Notes under the pieces: model-generated
Told to the model about the DNA's origin: nothing
The model's database searches: none
Seen by the model: the letters and a program-made list of their open reading frames with translations, nothing else
Translations under genes and position numbers: made by a program
DNA from: Nocardia donostiensis
GTDB taxonomy: Bacteria > Actinomycetota > Actinomycetes > Mycobacteriales > Mycobacteriaceae
Assembly (NCBI RefSeq): GCF_002081715.1
Contig: NZ_MUKP01000019.1
Location: 36,843-100,842, forward strand
Direction of reading: 5' to 3'
Length of the DNA stretch: 64,000 nt
Shown here: positions 47,258 to 55,204 of the stretch, in pieces
Layout of the letters: every line of letters begins with the position of its first letter
Position numbering within the stretch: the first letter of the stretch is position 1

Positions 47258-48331
47258 TCCACCGGCGGTGTCGGCCTCCGATGGTTCTTGACTCTGGTGT
47301 GTCGGCGAACCCGGTCTGATCTTCGGCTGTTGCGGCGCCAGTGGTGCGCTGTGTCCCGGACTCGCCCGGCGCAGGCCCGAGGCGAGTTCGGCGCACACCG
47401 TTTCCGCGTCGTAAGACGGAGACCAGCCGAGCTCCCGGCGAGCCCGGGCGGTCTCCAGCAGGCAGGCGCGATCAGCGAGACCGAGCCAGCCGGGATGCAG
47501 GGGGTGCAGTCCGCTGCGCCACCCTGACCAGGCCGCGGGGCTCAGCCACCGCAGCGGAACAGGCAGCCAGAATCCGCCGAATTGCCGCGCAAGCGCTCGG
47601 GCGGGCAGCACTGGATCGGCAGCCAGGTTGAACGCGCCCGTCGCGCGCTCGCGCACGATGAGCCGGATGGCGGCCGCCACGTCGAAGCTGTGCACCAATT
47701 GCAGACGCAAGCCCGGCCACAGCGGGACGGGTGTCCAGCGTCGGCCGATGGCCGCGCGTGGCAGCACCGCTCCCAGGATCCAGTCGGCCACCTCTGCGCC
47801 CGCTGCCCCCTGCGCGATACCGCATGGGCGGATACGGCTGATCAGAGTCGTCGGGTGCTCGGCTTCGAACGCGTCGAGCCGTCGTTCCAGTTCCACCTTC
47901 TGGAGGCTGTAGGCGGATCCGGACACCCCGTTACGCGGATAGGTTTCGTCCACCATCTCCCAACGCCGGGCCGGGGTGTAGACCGCCGCCGAGGAAGCGC
48001 ACACCAGGTGCGGTACCCGTGCCTGCGCGACCGCGCGCAGAACGTTCGAACTACCGCCCAGGTTGGTGCGCTGCATGGGTGGATCGTCGCGATGCGGGTG
48101 GACGGCCCACCCCAGATGGATCACGGCATCCGCGCCCGCGAACGCTTCGGGGAGCACGGTTTCGGCGGCGGCGGCGCCGATATCGCAGCTGATCCACTCG
48201 ACACCCGCATACGGCAGAGCACGCGTATCCGGCTTGCGACGCGCGATCCCGGTGACCCGCCAGTCAGAGCCGACAGTGGCCAGCAACGCGGTTCCGAGGT
48301 TTCCGGTGGCCCCGGTGACGACGACCCGCAT
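47240..48331 (-). CDS. NAD-dependent epimerase/dehydratase (extended SDR)
   Basis: The ~363-residue protein has MRVVVTGATGNLGTALL (Rossmann GxxGxxG), VIHLGWAVHP, and the catalytic Ser-Tyr-Lys set in CASSAAVYTP and SGSAYSLQKVELE. The Tyr-Lys spacing (YSLQK) fits SDR. The Ser/Pro-rich tail of ~40 residues is unusual. The ATG overlaps the stop of the upstream 159-residue gene (ATGA), and that gene overlaps the molybdoenzyme, so the three form one operon. Substrate unknown, probably a nucleotide sugar or small alcohol/ketone. Confidence 0.88.
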   Translation of the reverse strand: MRVVVTGATGNLGTALLATVGSDWRVTGIARRKPDTRALPYAGVEWISCDIGAAAAETVLPEAFAGADAVIHLGWAVHPHRDDPPMQRTNLGGSSNVLRAVAQARVPHLVCASSAAVYTPARRWEMVDETYPRNGVSGSAYSLQKVELERRLDAFEAEHPTTLISRIRPCGIAQGAAGAEVADWILGAVLPRAAIGRRWTPVPLWPGLRLQLVHSFDVAAAIRLIVRERATGAFNLAADPVLPARALARQFGGFWLPVPLRWLSPAAWSGWRSGLHPLHPGWLGLADRACLLETARARRELGWSPSYDAETVCAELASGLRRASPGHSAPLAPQQPKIRPGSPTHQSQEPSEADTAGGLLLSS

Positions 48332-48810
48332 CAGGTGGCCAGGACCTGCGGGGACAGGATTTTCAGCATGGAGTTCGTCCAGTTCAGCTGGCGAACGGTC
48401 TGTGGGTGGCAGTGTTGCGCCAGTTCCAGCAGGTCCGGTTTTTTCACCGCCTGAGCACCCTGGCCGAGCAGTTCCCAATCCAGTGACACACCCGCGGTGA
48501 CCCGGTGCAGATGCCGCAGGTCGAGCAGAAGCATCATGCTTGTTTCCGGCCGGGTGCGCAGCAGTTCGCTGAGCCGCTCCTGCAGCGGCGCGGTCCACGC
48601 CCGGGCGCGGTGCTCGCGGTGCAGCGCGATATCGAGCCGGTCGGCGACAGCCTCCAACTGCCGCAAATGATCGTGCGACCATCCCGCGAGGTCGTGGGCC
48701 ACATGGTGGATTTCGTGGTCGGCGTGATGCCGCGCGGACACCGCCGACAGGTCACGGGCCAGCCGGTGTTCGGACCGGTGTAGTTCGCGGACGACCATAT
48801 CCAGTTTCAT
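48331..48810 (-). CDS. Conserved hypothetical His-rich helical protein
   Basis: The 159-residue protein is helical and rich in His (SARHHADHEIHHVAHDLAGWSHDHL). The regular spacing of His, Asp and Glu could make a metal site resembling a hemerythrin-like bundle, though I cannot assign the family. The C-terminal half (TSMMLLLDLRHLHRVTAGVSLDWELLGQGAQAVK) looks like a short helical hairpin. It overlaps the molybdoenzyme stop and the SDR start by four bases each, so it is translationally coupled to both. A role with the molybdoenzyme is suggested by position only. Confidence 0.65.
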   Translation of the reverse strand: MKLDMVVRELHRSEHRLARDLSAVSARHHADHEIHHVAHDLAGWSHDHLRQLEAVADRLDIALHREHRARAWTAPLQERLSELLRTRPETSMMLLLDLRHLHRVTAGVSLDWELLGQGAQAVKKPDLLELAQHCHPQTVRQLNWTNSMLKILSPQVLAT

Positions 48811-51257
48811 CGTCTGCCTCCGGCGGTCGCAGCGGTGGTGGTGCTGGTGGCGGTACCGGCTTGCCCGCCGCTGGTCGCGACCACCGACCTGTCGCGTGGC
48901 GCGGACCCGGTGTTGGTCGGCGCGGCCGCGGGCCCATCCCCGGCCGCACACCGGCGCACCGAGGCGGCGGCGGTTTTGAAGATCGGTTGTTTGGACACCG
49001 GATCCCAGTCGGTGATGGTGATCTCGTTGGCGGCGCGATCGTGTCCGGGCCGGTCGGCATCCCAATATCCGTAGTGGAACGGCACGAACAACACCCCGGG
49101 CCGGATTCCGCTCACCCGGGCATGCGCGCGGATCGTGCCGCGCGGTGAGGCGATCTCGACCAGATCACCTTCGGCGATACCCAGCTCGTCGGCGTCGTCG
49201 CCGGAGATCTCCACCCACACCTTCGGAGCGGCATCACGCAGCTGCGGCACCCGGCCGGTTTTGGTGCGGGTGTGGAAGTGGTACAGGGTCCGGCCGGTGA
49301 TGAGCGCGAACGGGAACTGCCCGCCGGGCTGTTCGTGCGGGGGCAGGTATTCGGCGGCTTTGATGATCGCTTTGGCCTCGGGGTTCAGTGCCCGGTATTG
49401 CTCCGGCGACAGCGGTGCGCCGGTGATCAGGTCTTTGCCGTAGGACTCGCAGTAGTCGGGCGCACTCCAGAACTTGCCGTCCGCGTATAGCCGCTCGGTG
49501 CCGCCGGGCGCGGTGTCATTGCACGGCCATTGGATGCCGGAGCCACCGCGCAGTGCGTCGTAAGTGATCCCGGTGTAATCGCATGGACGCCCGGCCGAAC
49601 ACTGTTTCCACGCCTCGAACGCCGATTCCGGGTCGTGCCAGGACGGTAGCGGGTCACCGTTTTTGTCGCGGAAATCCATCCGCCGCGCGTAATCGAGCAG
49701 GATGTCGAGGTCCGGCCTGGCCTTCCCCGGCGGCTCCACTGCTTTCTCCGACAGATGCACCGTTCGGTCGGCGTTGGTGAAGGTGCCGGTTTTCTCGCCC
49801 CACGCCGCCGCGGGCAGCACCACATCGGCTAGTTCCGTGGTTTCGGTGCGGAAGATGTCCTGCACCACCAGCAGCAGCCGATCCTGGGCGAGGACCTTGC
49901 GTATCCGGTCCAGGTCGGGCAGCGATACTGCCGGGTTGGTCGCGCTGACCCACAGCATCCGCAGCGAGCCCTGTTCGGCGTACCGGATCATCTGCATGGC
50001 GTGCGTGGGCGGGCCGTAATGCGGGATCTGGTGATGGTCGAGCCTCCACAGCCGAGCGAGGTCTTCGATGTGGTGATCGTTGAACCAGTTGCGGAAACCG
50101 GGCAGATCGCCGTCGGCGCCGCATTCGCGGGTGTTCTCCGCGGTGGGCTGCCCGTTCATCTGCAACACACCGCAGCCGGGGCGGCCGAGCATGCCACGCA
50201 CCAGATGCACATTATTGACCTGCACGGAGGCCGCCGTTGCCTGATGGGACTGGTAGAAGCCCTGTAAGACGGTCGACAACAGCCGCTCCGCGGTACCGAG
50301 CAGCCGCGCCGCGGTGCGGATGTCCTCGGCGGGCACATCGCAGATCTGGGCGGCGACATTCGCCGGGTATTCGGCGACGCGGGCGCGTAGTTCGTCGAAT
50401 CCCACGGTGTGCGCGGCGATGTAGTCGTGATCGACCCAGCCGTTGGCGATGATCTCGTGCAGCAGCCCGTTCATCAAAGCCACGTTCGTGCCCGGCAGTG
50501 GGCGCAGGTGCACGGTGGCGCGTTCGGCGACCGGGGTGCGCCGCGGGTCGACACAGATGATCGCGGGCGGTCGCGCGCCCGCCAGCCGATCGAGCATCCG
50601 CGACCACAGCACCGTCTGCGTTTCGGCCACATTGTGGCCGAACAGCGCGATCACATCGGCGTGGTCGACATCGGTGTAGGAGCCGGGCTGGCCGTCGCAA
50701 CCGAACGACTCCTTCAACGCCGCAGCCGCCGTGGCGGTACACAACCTGGTATTGCCGTCGACATGGTTGGTGCCGATGGCACCGTGGGCGATGAGGCCGA
50801 GCGTGTAGTACTCCTCCAGGAACAATTGCCCGGAGGTGTAGAAACCGATCGCCGAGGGCCCCTGTTCGGCAAGCAGTTCCTTGCTGCGGCGCACCACCCG
50901 CTCCATTGCGGTGTCCCAGTCGGTTTCCACCAGCTCGCCGTTCTTGCGGATCAACGGCGTGGTCAACCGGTCCGGTGCGGCGTTCGCCTGCCAGCCGAAC
51001 AGGTCTTTGGGGCCGAGCCGCCCCCGGTTGACCCGATCGATACCGCGTCCCCGCACGCCGACCATCCTCCCGTCGCGCACCGCGATATCGAAGGCGTCGC
51101 CGTCGGAATGCAGCACCGACGCCGATTGCACCCAGCGCACCGTCTCCGGCTCCACACCGTCGACCAGGTAGGTGTCCACCCGTTCCGGCCAGGGCATACC
51201 CGGCTCGTACGGCGTCCGCGCTCCCCATGGTTCGGCTATCCGATCTCGGCTCTCCAT
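48807..51257 (-). CDS. Molybdopterin oxidoreductase lacking the N-terminal Fe-S cysteines
   Basis: The 816-residue protein has the domains of the nitrate reductase/formate dehydrogenase family: the molybdopterin core from residue ~95 (DRLTTPLIR), GNTRLC with the likely Mo ligand Cys near residue 173, IALFGHNVAETQ, VVLPAAAWGEKTGTFTNADRTV, and the C-terminal molydop-binding domain (WVEISGDDADELGIAEGDLVEI). In the place where relatives hold CxxCxxxC and a later Cys for a [4Fe-4S] cluster, this protein reads ASVLHSDGDAFD and GRLGPKD, with no Cys before residue 173. A Ser/Thr/Ala-rich ~45-residue tail follows. ATG 51257 is chosen to place the fold at the N-terminus. It heads an operon with a 159-residue protein and an SDR. 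Confidence 0.9.
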   Translation of the reverse strand: MESRDRIAEPWGARTPYEPGMPWPERVDTYLVDGVEPETVRWVQSASVLHSDGDAFDIAVRDGRMVGVRGRGIDRVNRGRLGPKDLFGWQANAAPDRLTTPLIRKNGELVETDWDTAMERVVRRSKELLAEQGPSAIGFYTSGQLFLEEYYTLGLIAHGAIGTNHVDGNTRLCTATAAAALKESFGCDGQPGSYTDVDHADVIALFGHNVAETQTVLWSRMLDRLAGARPPAIICVDPRRTPVAERATVHLRPLPGTNVALMNGLLHEIIANGWVDHDYIAAHTVGFDELRARVAEYPANVAAQICDVPAEDIRTAARLLGTAERLLSTVLQGFYQSHQATAASVQVNNVHLVRGMLGRPGCGVLQMNGQPTAENTRECGADGDLPGFRNWFNDHHIEDLARLWRLDHHQIPHYGPPTHAMQMIRYAEQGSLRMLWVSATNPAVSLPDLDRIRKVLAQDRLLLVVQDIFRTETTELADVVLPAAAWGEKTGTFTNADRTVHLSEKAVEPPGKARPDLDILLDYARRMDFRDKNGDPLPSWHDPESAFEAWKQCSAGRPCDYTGITYDALRGGSGIQWPCNDTAPGGTERLYADGKFWSAPDYCESYGKDLITGAPLSPEQYRALNPEAKAIIKAAEYLPPHEQPGGQFPFALITGRTLYHFHTRTKTGRVPQLRDAAPKVWVEISGDDADELGIAEGDLVEIASPRGTIRAHARVSGIRPGVLFVPFHYGYWDADRPGHDRAANEITITDWDPVSKQPIFKTAAASVRRCAAGDGPAAAPTNTGSAPRDRSVVATSGGQAGTATSTTTAATAGGRR

Positions 51258-51402
51258 AGCGGGCGCGTACCCAGCCGGGTGTGGTTCAACAAGTCGCTGC
51301 ACAGACGGCGAATAACGGGCTTCGGCCGTGTTTGCCGTATCGGTCGTCGGGTAGAGCCGTCGATGACGGTGTTCAGCAACCCTCGACAGGAGGTACAACA
51401 CG

Positions 51403-51639
51403 ATGGGCGGTCAAGGTCAACAGGAAACCGGTCACGTCACGGGGACCAAGGACAAGGATTACAACCTCATCTGGTTCGCTGAAGCGTCGATGAGCAACGC
51501 GCTGCGGATGGAGGTCTACTGCCAGGACGCCGAACGCGCGGGCGATACCGAGCTCGCAGAATTCTTCCGCCGGGCCCAGGGCGAGAGCCGCAAGGGTGCC
51601 GAGCAGGCGAAGGCTCTACTCGCCAAGCGTCTGGGCTGA
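51403..51639 (+). CDS. Small conserved ferritin-like or helical protein
   Basis: This 78-residue protein has a Gly/Gln/Thr-rich N-terminus and then an amphipathic helical pair (LIWFAEASMSNALRMEVYCQDAERAGDTELAEFFRRAQGESRKGAEQAKALLAKRL). The helices with E-x-x-x-A-E and GDTELAEFFRRA resemble one half of a rubrerythrin-like bundle. AGGAGG lies seven bases before the ATG. It is divergent from the molybdoenzyme gene and seven bases from the next small gene. Function unknown. Confidence 0.75.
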   Translation: MGGQGQQETGHVTGTKDKDYNLIWFAEASMSNALRMEVYCQDAERAGDTELAEFFRRAQGESRKGAEQAKALLAKRLG

Positions 51640-51645
51640 TCGACC

Positions 51646-51879
51646 ATGGCTGTCTGTGATACCTGCGGCAACGATTACGACAAGTCGTTCACGATCACGC
51701 AGAACGGCCGGTCGTCGACGTTCGACAGCTTCGAATGCGCTGTCAACGCTATGGCGCCCACGTGCGCGCACTGCGCCTGCCGAGTGCTCGGTCACGGCGT
51801 CGAAGCGAACGGCAGCATGTTCTGCTGTGCGCACTGCGCACGTGCGGCGGGTTACGCGGCGGTCGTAGACCGGGTGTAA
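51646..51879 (+). CDS. Cysteine-rich zinc-binding protein (prokaryotic metallothionein-like)
   Basis: The 77-residue protein has CDTCGNDYDKSF, a lone Cys in FECAVN, CAHCACRV and CCAHCARA, which is the Cys/His pattern of small prokaryotic metallothionein-like zinc-ribbon proteins in actinobacteria. It could buffer or carry zinc or other soft metals. It follows the 78-residue gene by six bases and may be cotranscribed. Confidence 0.8.
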   Translation: MAVCDTCGNDYDKSFTITQNGRSSTFDSFECAVNAMAPTCAHCACRVLGHGVEANGSMFCCAHCARAAGYAAVVDRV

Positions 51880-52032
51880 CCCTCAACCGGTGCGGAAACC
51901 GGCGCGGGACGGTGGGAGTAGACCCCTGCCGTCCCGCAACCATGCCCGGCCCCCGGCCCGATGGCCCACCCCTGCCCAGGATGGTAGGGTCCCGTTGGCT
52001 CGGACCTGGGAGGGGTTGTCATCACCGCACTG

Positions 52033-52638
52033 TTGATCATCATCGTTACCGTTGCGGTCGTCATCGTCTGCGCCGCAGCGTTTCTGATGTACCGGCGCCT
52101 CGCGGCCTCCCGCACACGCACCGTATCGTCGTCCGCCCCGGCCGATCCGTTCGCCGACACCGACTCCGACGCCATCCGAGGTAACCCGCGTACCCTGACC
52201 GCGGGCGATCTGGTCGATATCTTCGGGGTCACCTACACCGTGCGCGGCCGCCTTCGCCTCAGCGAAGGCGGCTACGACTGGAGTGAACACCTCCTCGACA
52301 CCGGCGACGACGAGCAGGCCTGGCTGTCGGTCGAAGAAGACCCCGACCTGGAGCTGGTGCTCTGGAAACCTGCCGCTGACGCGCCTGAGCCCGGCGGGCC
52401 CGAACTCCGCTACGACCAGCAGGTGTTCCGCAGACAAGAGTCCGGCACCGCGCGATATCGCAGCGAAGCAACCACCGGCCTGTCCGCCCACGGCACGGTG
52501 ACCTATCACGACTACAGCACCGCCGACGACACCCGCCTGTCGTTCGAGGACTACGGCGGCACCGGCCGCTACGAAGCCGCCCTCGGCCAGGTGCTCAACC
52601 GCAGCGCGCTCATGATCTACCCGCGTCAGCAGCCCTGA
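52033..52638 (+). CDS. DUF4178 protein with N-terminal membrane anchor
   Basis: The 201-residue protein has one N-terminal transmembrane helix (IIIVTVAVVIVCAAAFLMY) and a beta-rich DUF4178 domain (AGDLVDIFGVTYTVRGRLRLSEGGYDWSEHLLD). A GGGAGGGG tract lies at 52009-52015; no ATG or GTG is available in frame nearby, so TTG 52033 is taken. It is the first gene of the polyamine-associated set DUF4178-DUF4247-DUF350-aminopropyltransferase, an order I recall from other actinobacteria. Confidence 0.85.
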   Translation: MIIIVTVAVVIVCAAAFLMYRRLAASRTRTVSSSAPADPFADTDSDAIRGNPRTLTAGDLVDIFGVTYTVRGRLRLSEGGYDWSEHLLDTGDDEQAWLSVEEDPDLELVLWKPAADAPEPGGPELRYDQQVFRRQESGTARYRSEATTGLSAHGTVTYHDYSTADDTRLSFEDYGGTGRYEAALGQVLNRSALMIYPRQQP

Positions 52639-52693
52639 TGACCGAACTCGGTTCCCCCGCAAGCAACAGCACTACCGCGAACGGAGTTCGGAT

Positions 52694-53131
52694 ATGAGCC
52701 GCCGCTTCATCTGGGTGGCCGTGGCCGTCGGCACGGTCGTCGCCGCCGTCATCGCGGCGATCGTGATCTTCACGCGGTCGGGATACGACGAGCCCGACGA
52801 TTTCATCGCCGACACCTACACCCGCGCACCCAGCCTCGATCAGCCGAACAACGGCCGAGCCTACACAGCGACCCGCGTTCCGAAGGCTGTCGCCGACGAG
52901 ATCACCGCCGCGGTGGCCGCACTGGACCGGCGCACCACCGGCAACCTGATCTACCTGCAGTATCGCGAGCACATCATTGCGATCAGTCCGCACTCCGGCG
53001 GCACGAAGATCCTCGTCGACGACTACCGCACCGGGCATCGCCGCCACCGGCACCACACCAGTGCGTTCGGGTGGGCGGCAGGCAGCCCGGGCGACGATTT
53101 CCGCGGCGGCGGCAGCAGTGACGGCAAATAG
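52694..53131 (+). CDS. DUF4247-like membrane-anchored protein
   Basis: The 145-residue protein has one N-terminal transmembrane helix (VAVAVGTVVAAVIAAIVIF), a domain that includes GRAYTATRVPKAVADEITAAV and GNLIYLQYREHIIAISP, and a Gly/Ser/Asp-rich end (DDFRGGGSS). The pattern is DUF4247. GGAG seven bases before the ATG supports the start. It lies between the DUF4178 and DUF350 genes in one operon. Confidence 0.8.
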   Translation: MSRRFIWVAVAVGTVVAAVIAAIVIFTRSGYDEPDDFIADTYTRAPSLDQPNNGRAYTATRVPKAVADEITAAVAALDRRTTGNLIYLQYREHIIAISPHSGGTKILVDDYRTGHRRHRHHTSAFGWAAGSPGDDFRGGGSSDGK

Positions 53132-53179
53132 GCGAACCCATCCACGCATCCCAACGGACTCGGCACAGGAGAAGAACAC

Positions 53180-53605
53180 ATGCTCGAAGACCTCCCCTCG
53201 GAAGCGGGCGCCGCACTCGCCTACTCCGGGGTCGGCATCGCGTTGATGGCGCTCGGTTTCGTCCTCGTCGACATCCTCACCCCGGGCAACCTGCGCAGGC
53301 AGATCTGGGTGGAACGCAACCGCAACGCTGCACTGCTGGTGGCGGCGAACCTGCTCGGCGTCGGCATCATCGTCGCCACCGCCATCTGGACCGCCGAAGG
53401 CGCGATCGGCAAGGCGCTGGTCACCAGCGCCGTGTACGGAGTGATCGGCCTGGCGGCGATGGCGGTGGCGTTCCTGCTGCTGGATCTGGCCACCCCCGGT
53501 GAGTTCCGCGGCGTCGTCTCGGACACCGAACTGCATCCGGGCGTCTGGGTGAACGCAGCACTGCATATCGCGGTCGCCGCCGTCGTGGCGGCCGGCTTGT
53601 CCTAG
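53180..53605 (+). CDS. DUF350 membrane protein
   Basis: The 141-residue protein has four transmembrane segments in two repeats, each with the DUF350 motif (LMALGFVLVDILTPG and AVAFLLLDLATPG). GGAG precedes the ATG. Its stop overlaps the aminopropyltransferase start by one base (TAGTG), so the pair is coupled. Function is unknown; the constant link with aminopropyltransferases suggests a part in polyamine handling at the membrane. Confidence 0.9.
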   Translation: MLEDLPSEAGAALAYSGVGIALMALGFVLVDILTPGNLRRQIWVERNRNAALLVAANLLGVGIIVATAIWTAEGAIGKALVTSAVYGVIGLAAMAVAFLLLDLATPGEFRGVVSDTELHPGVWVNAALHIAVAAVVAAGLS

Positions 53606-55197
53606 TGACCGCGACGGCGGAACCGGAAACCACCGGCCCCAGCCCGGGCGACACTCGTGCCGCACCCCCGGCCCGGGCGCGCTTCGCCCGGTTGGGCCTG
53701 CTGGTCACGGTTTTCGTCTGCGCGGCCTGCGGGCTGGTCTACGAGCTGTCCCTGGTCACCCTCGGCAGCTACCTGATCGGCGACACCGCAGCACAGGCGT
53801 CCATCACCTTGAGTGTGATGGTGTGCGCGATGGGGCTCGGGGCGCTGGCTGCAAAACCGTTGCGCCGCTATGCTGCCGCCGCGTTCGCCGCGGTCGAACT
53901 GGCGCTGGCCACCATCGGCGGACTGTCGGTGCTCGCGCTGTACGCCGCCTACGCCTGGCTGGATCTGTACACCGTGTCGCTTGTCGCCGCCTCCAGTGTG
54001 ATCGGTGTCCTGGTCGGTGCGGAGATCCCGCTGTTGATGGAACTGCTGCAGCGGATCCGGCGACAGGAGGCAGGCAGTGCGGTCGCCGATCTGTTCGCCG
54101 CCGATTATGTCGGCGCGCTGCTCGGTGGCCTGGCGTTTCCGTTCCTGTTGCTTCCGGTGTTCGGGCAGATCCGGGGCAGCCTCATCGTGGGTGTGGTCAA
54201 CGCGTTCGCCGGGCTGATCCTGGTGTTCGTCTGGTTCCGTGCCGATCTGAGCAGGCTGCTGCGCTGGCTGCTCGGTGCCGCGGCGCTGCTCGTGTCCGCC
54301 GTGCTGGTCGGCAGCTACCTGTACGCGGATCGGTTCGAAGCGACCGCGCAGCAGGCGTTGTTCGCGTACCCGATCGTGTGGCGTGAACAATCCGAATACC
54401 AGCAGATCGTGCTCACCGAATCGCTGTCGCCGTTCGGGCAGACCGATACCCGGCTCTTCCTCAACGGTGACCTGCAGTTCTCCTCGGTGGACGAATACCG
54501 CTACCACGAAGCGCTGGTGCATCCCGCGCTCGCCGGACCCCGCCGCGATGTCCTCGTCATCGGCGGCGGTGACGGCCTGGCGTTACGGGAGATCCTGCGC
54601 TACCCCGACGTCGCCGCGGTCACTCTGGTCGAACTCGACCCGCAGATGATCCGGCTCGCCCGCACCGATCCGCGGCTGACCACGTTGAACGAGCACGCTT
54701 TCGCCGATCCCCGGGTGCAGGTGATCACCACCGACGCGTTCGCCTGGCTGCGCACGGTCCGCGTCGATTTCGATGCGGTGATCGTCGATCTGCCCGACCC
54801 CGACCAGACCTCGATCGCCAAGCTGTACTCCACCGAGTTCTATTCGATGGCCGCCGGTGTGCTCGCTCCTGGCGGCACCATGGTCGTGCAGGCCGGGTCG
54901 CCGTTCTTCGCGCAACGCTCGTTCTGGTGCATCACCAGTACCGTCCGATCCGCCGGGTTGCACGTCCTGCCCTATCACGTGGACGTCCCCAGCTTCGGTG
55001 ACTGGGGTTTCGTACTGGCCACCCACGAAGCAGAACCGCGACTCGCGGTGGATCCGCCTGCGCCGTTGCATTCACTGGACCACTCCAGTCTGGCCGCGGC
55101 CGCGGTATTTCCGCCGGACCGCCGCGACACCGGCGAACGCGCCTCCACGCTGATGCATCCGGTGATTCTGGATCTGCAGCGAAACGAGTGGCGTTAG
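53605..55197 (+). CDS. speE: Membrane-fused polyamine aminopropyltransferase (spermidine synthase-like)
   Basis: The 530-residue protein has ~7 transmembrane segments (residues ~30-240) and a C-terminal aminopropyltransferase domain with VIGGGDGLALREILRY, VTLVELDPQMIRLA and the acidic VIVDLPDPDQTS. This is the membrane-bound SpeE architecture of actinobacteria. It should transfer the aminopropyl group from decarboxylated S-adenosylmethionine to a diamine. The decarboxylase across the convergent boundary could supply the diamine. Confidence 0.92.
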   Translation: MTATAEPETTGPSPGDTRAAPPARARFARLGLLVTVFVCAACGLVYELSLVTLGSYLIGDTAAQASITLSVMVCAMGLGALAAKPLRRYAAAAFAAVELALATIGGLSVLALYAAYAWLDLYTVSLVAASSVIGVLVGAEIPLLMELLQRIRRQEAGSAVADLFAADYVGALLGGLAFPFLLLPVFGQIRGSLIVGVVNAFAGLILVFVWFRADLSRLLRWLLGAAALLVSAVLVGSYLYADRFEATAQQALFAYPIVWREQSEYQQIVLTESLSPFGQTDTRLFLNGDLQFSSVDEYRYHEALVHPALAGPRRDVLVIGGGDGLALREILRYPDVAAVTLVELDPQMIRLARTDPRLTTLNEHAFADPRVQVITTDAFAWLRTVRVDFDAVIVDLPDPDQTSIAKLYSTEFYSMAAGVLAPGGTMVVQAGSPFFAQRSFWCITSTVRSAGLHVLPYHVDVPSFGDWGFVLATHEAEPRLAVDPPAPLHSLDHSSLAAAAVFPPDRRDTGERASTLMHPVILDLQRNEWR

Positions 55198-55204
55198 CCT
55201 TCCT

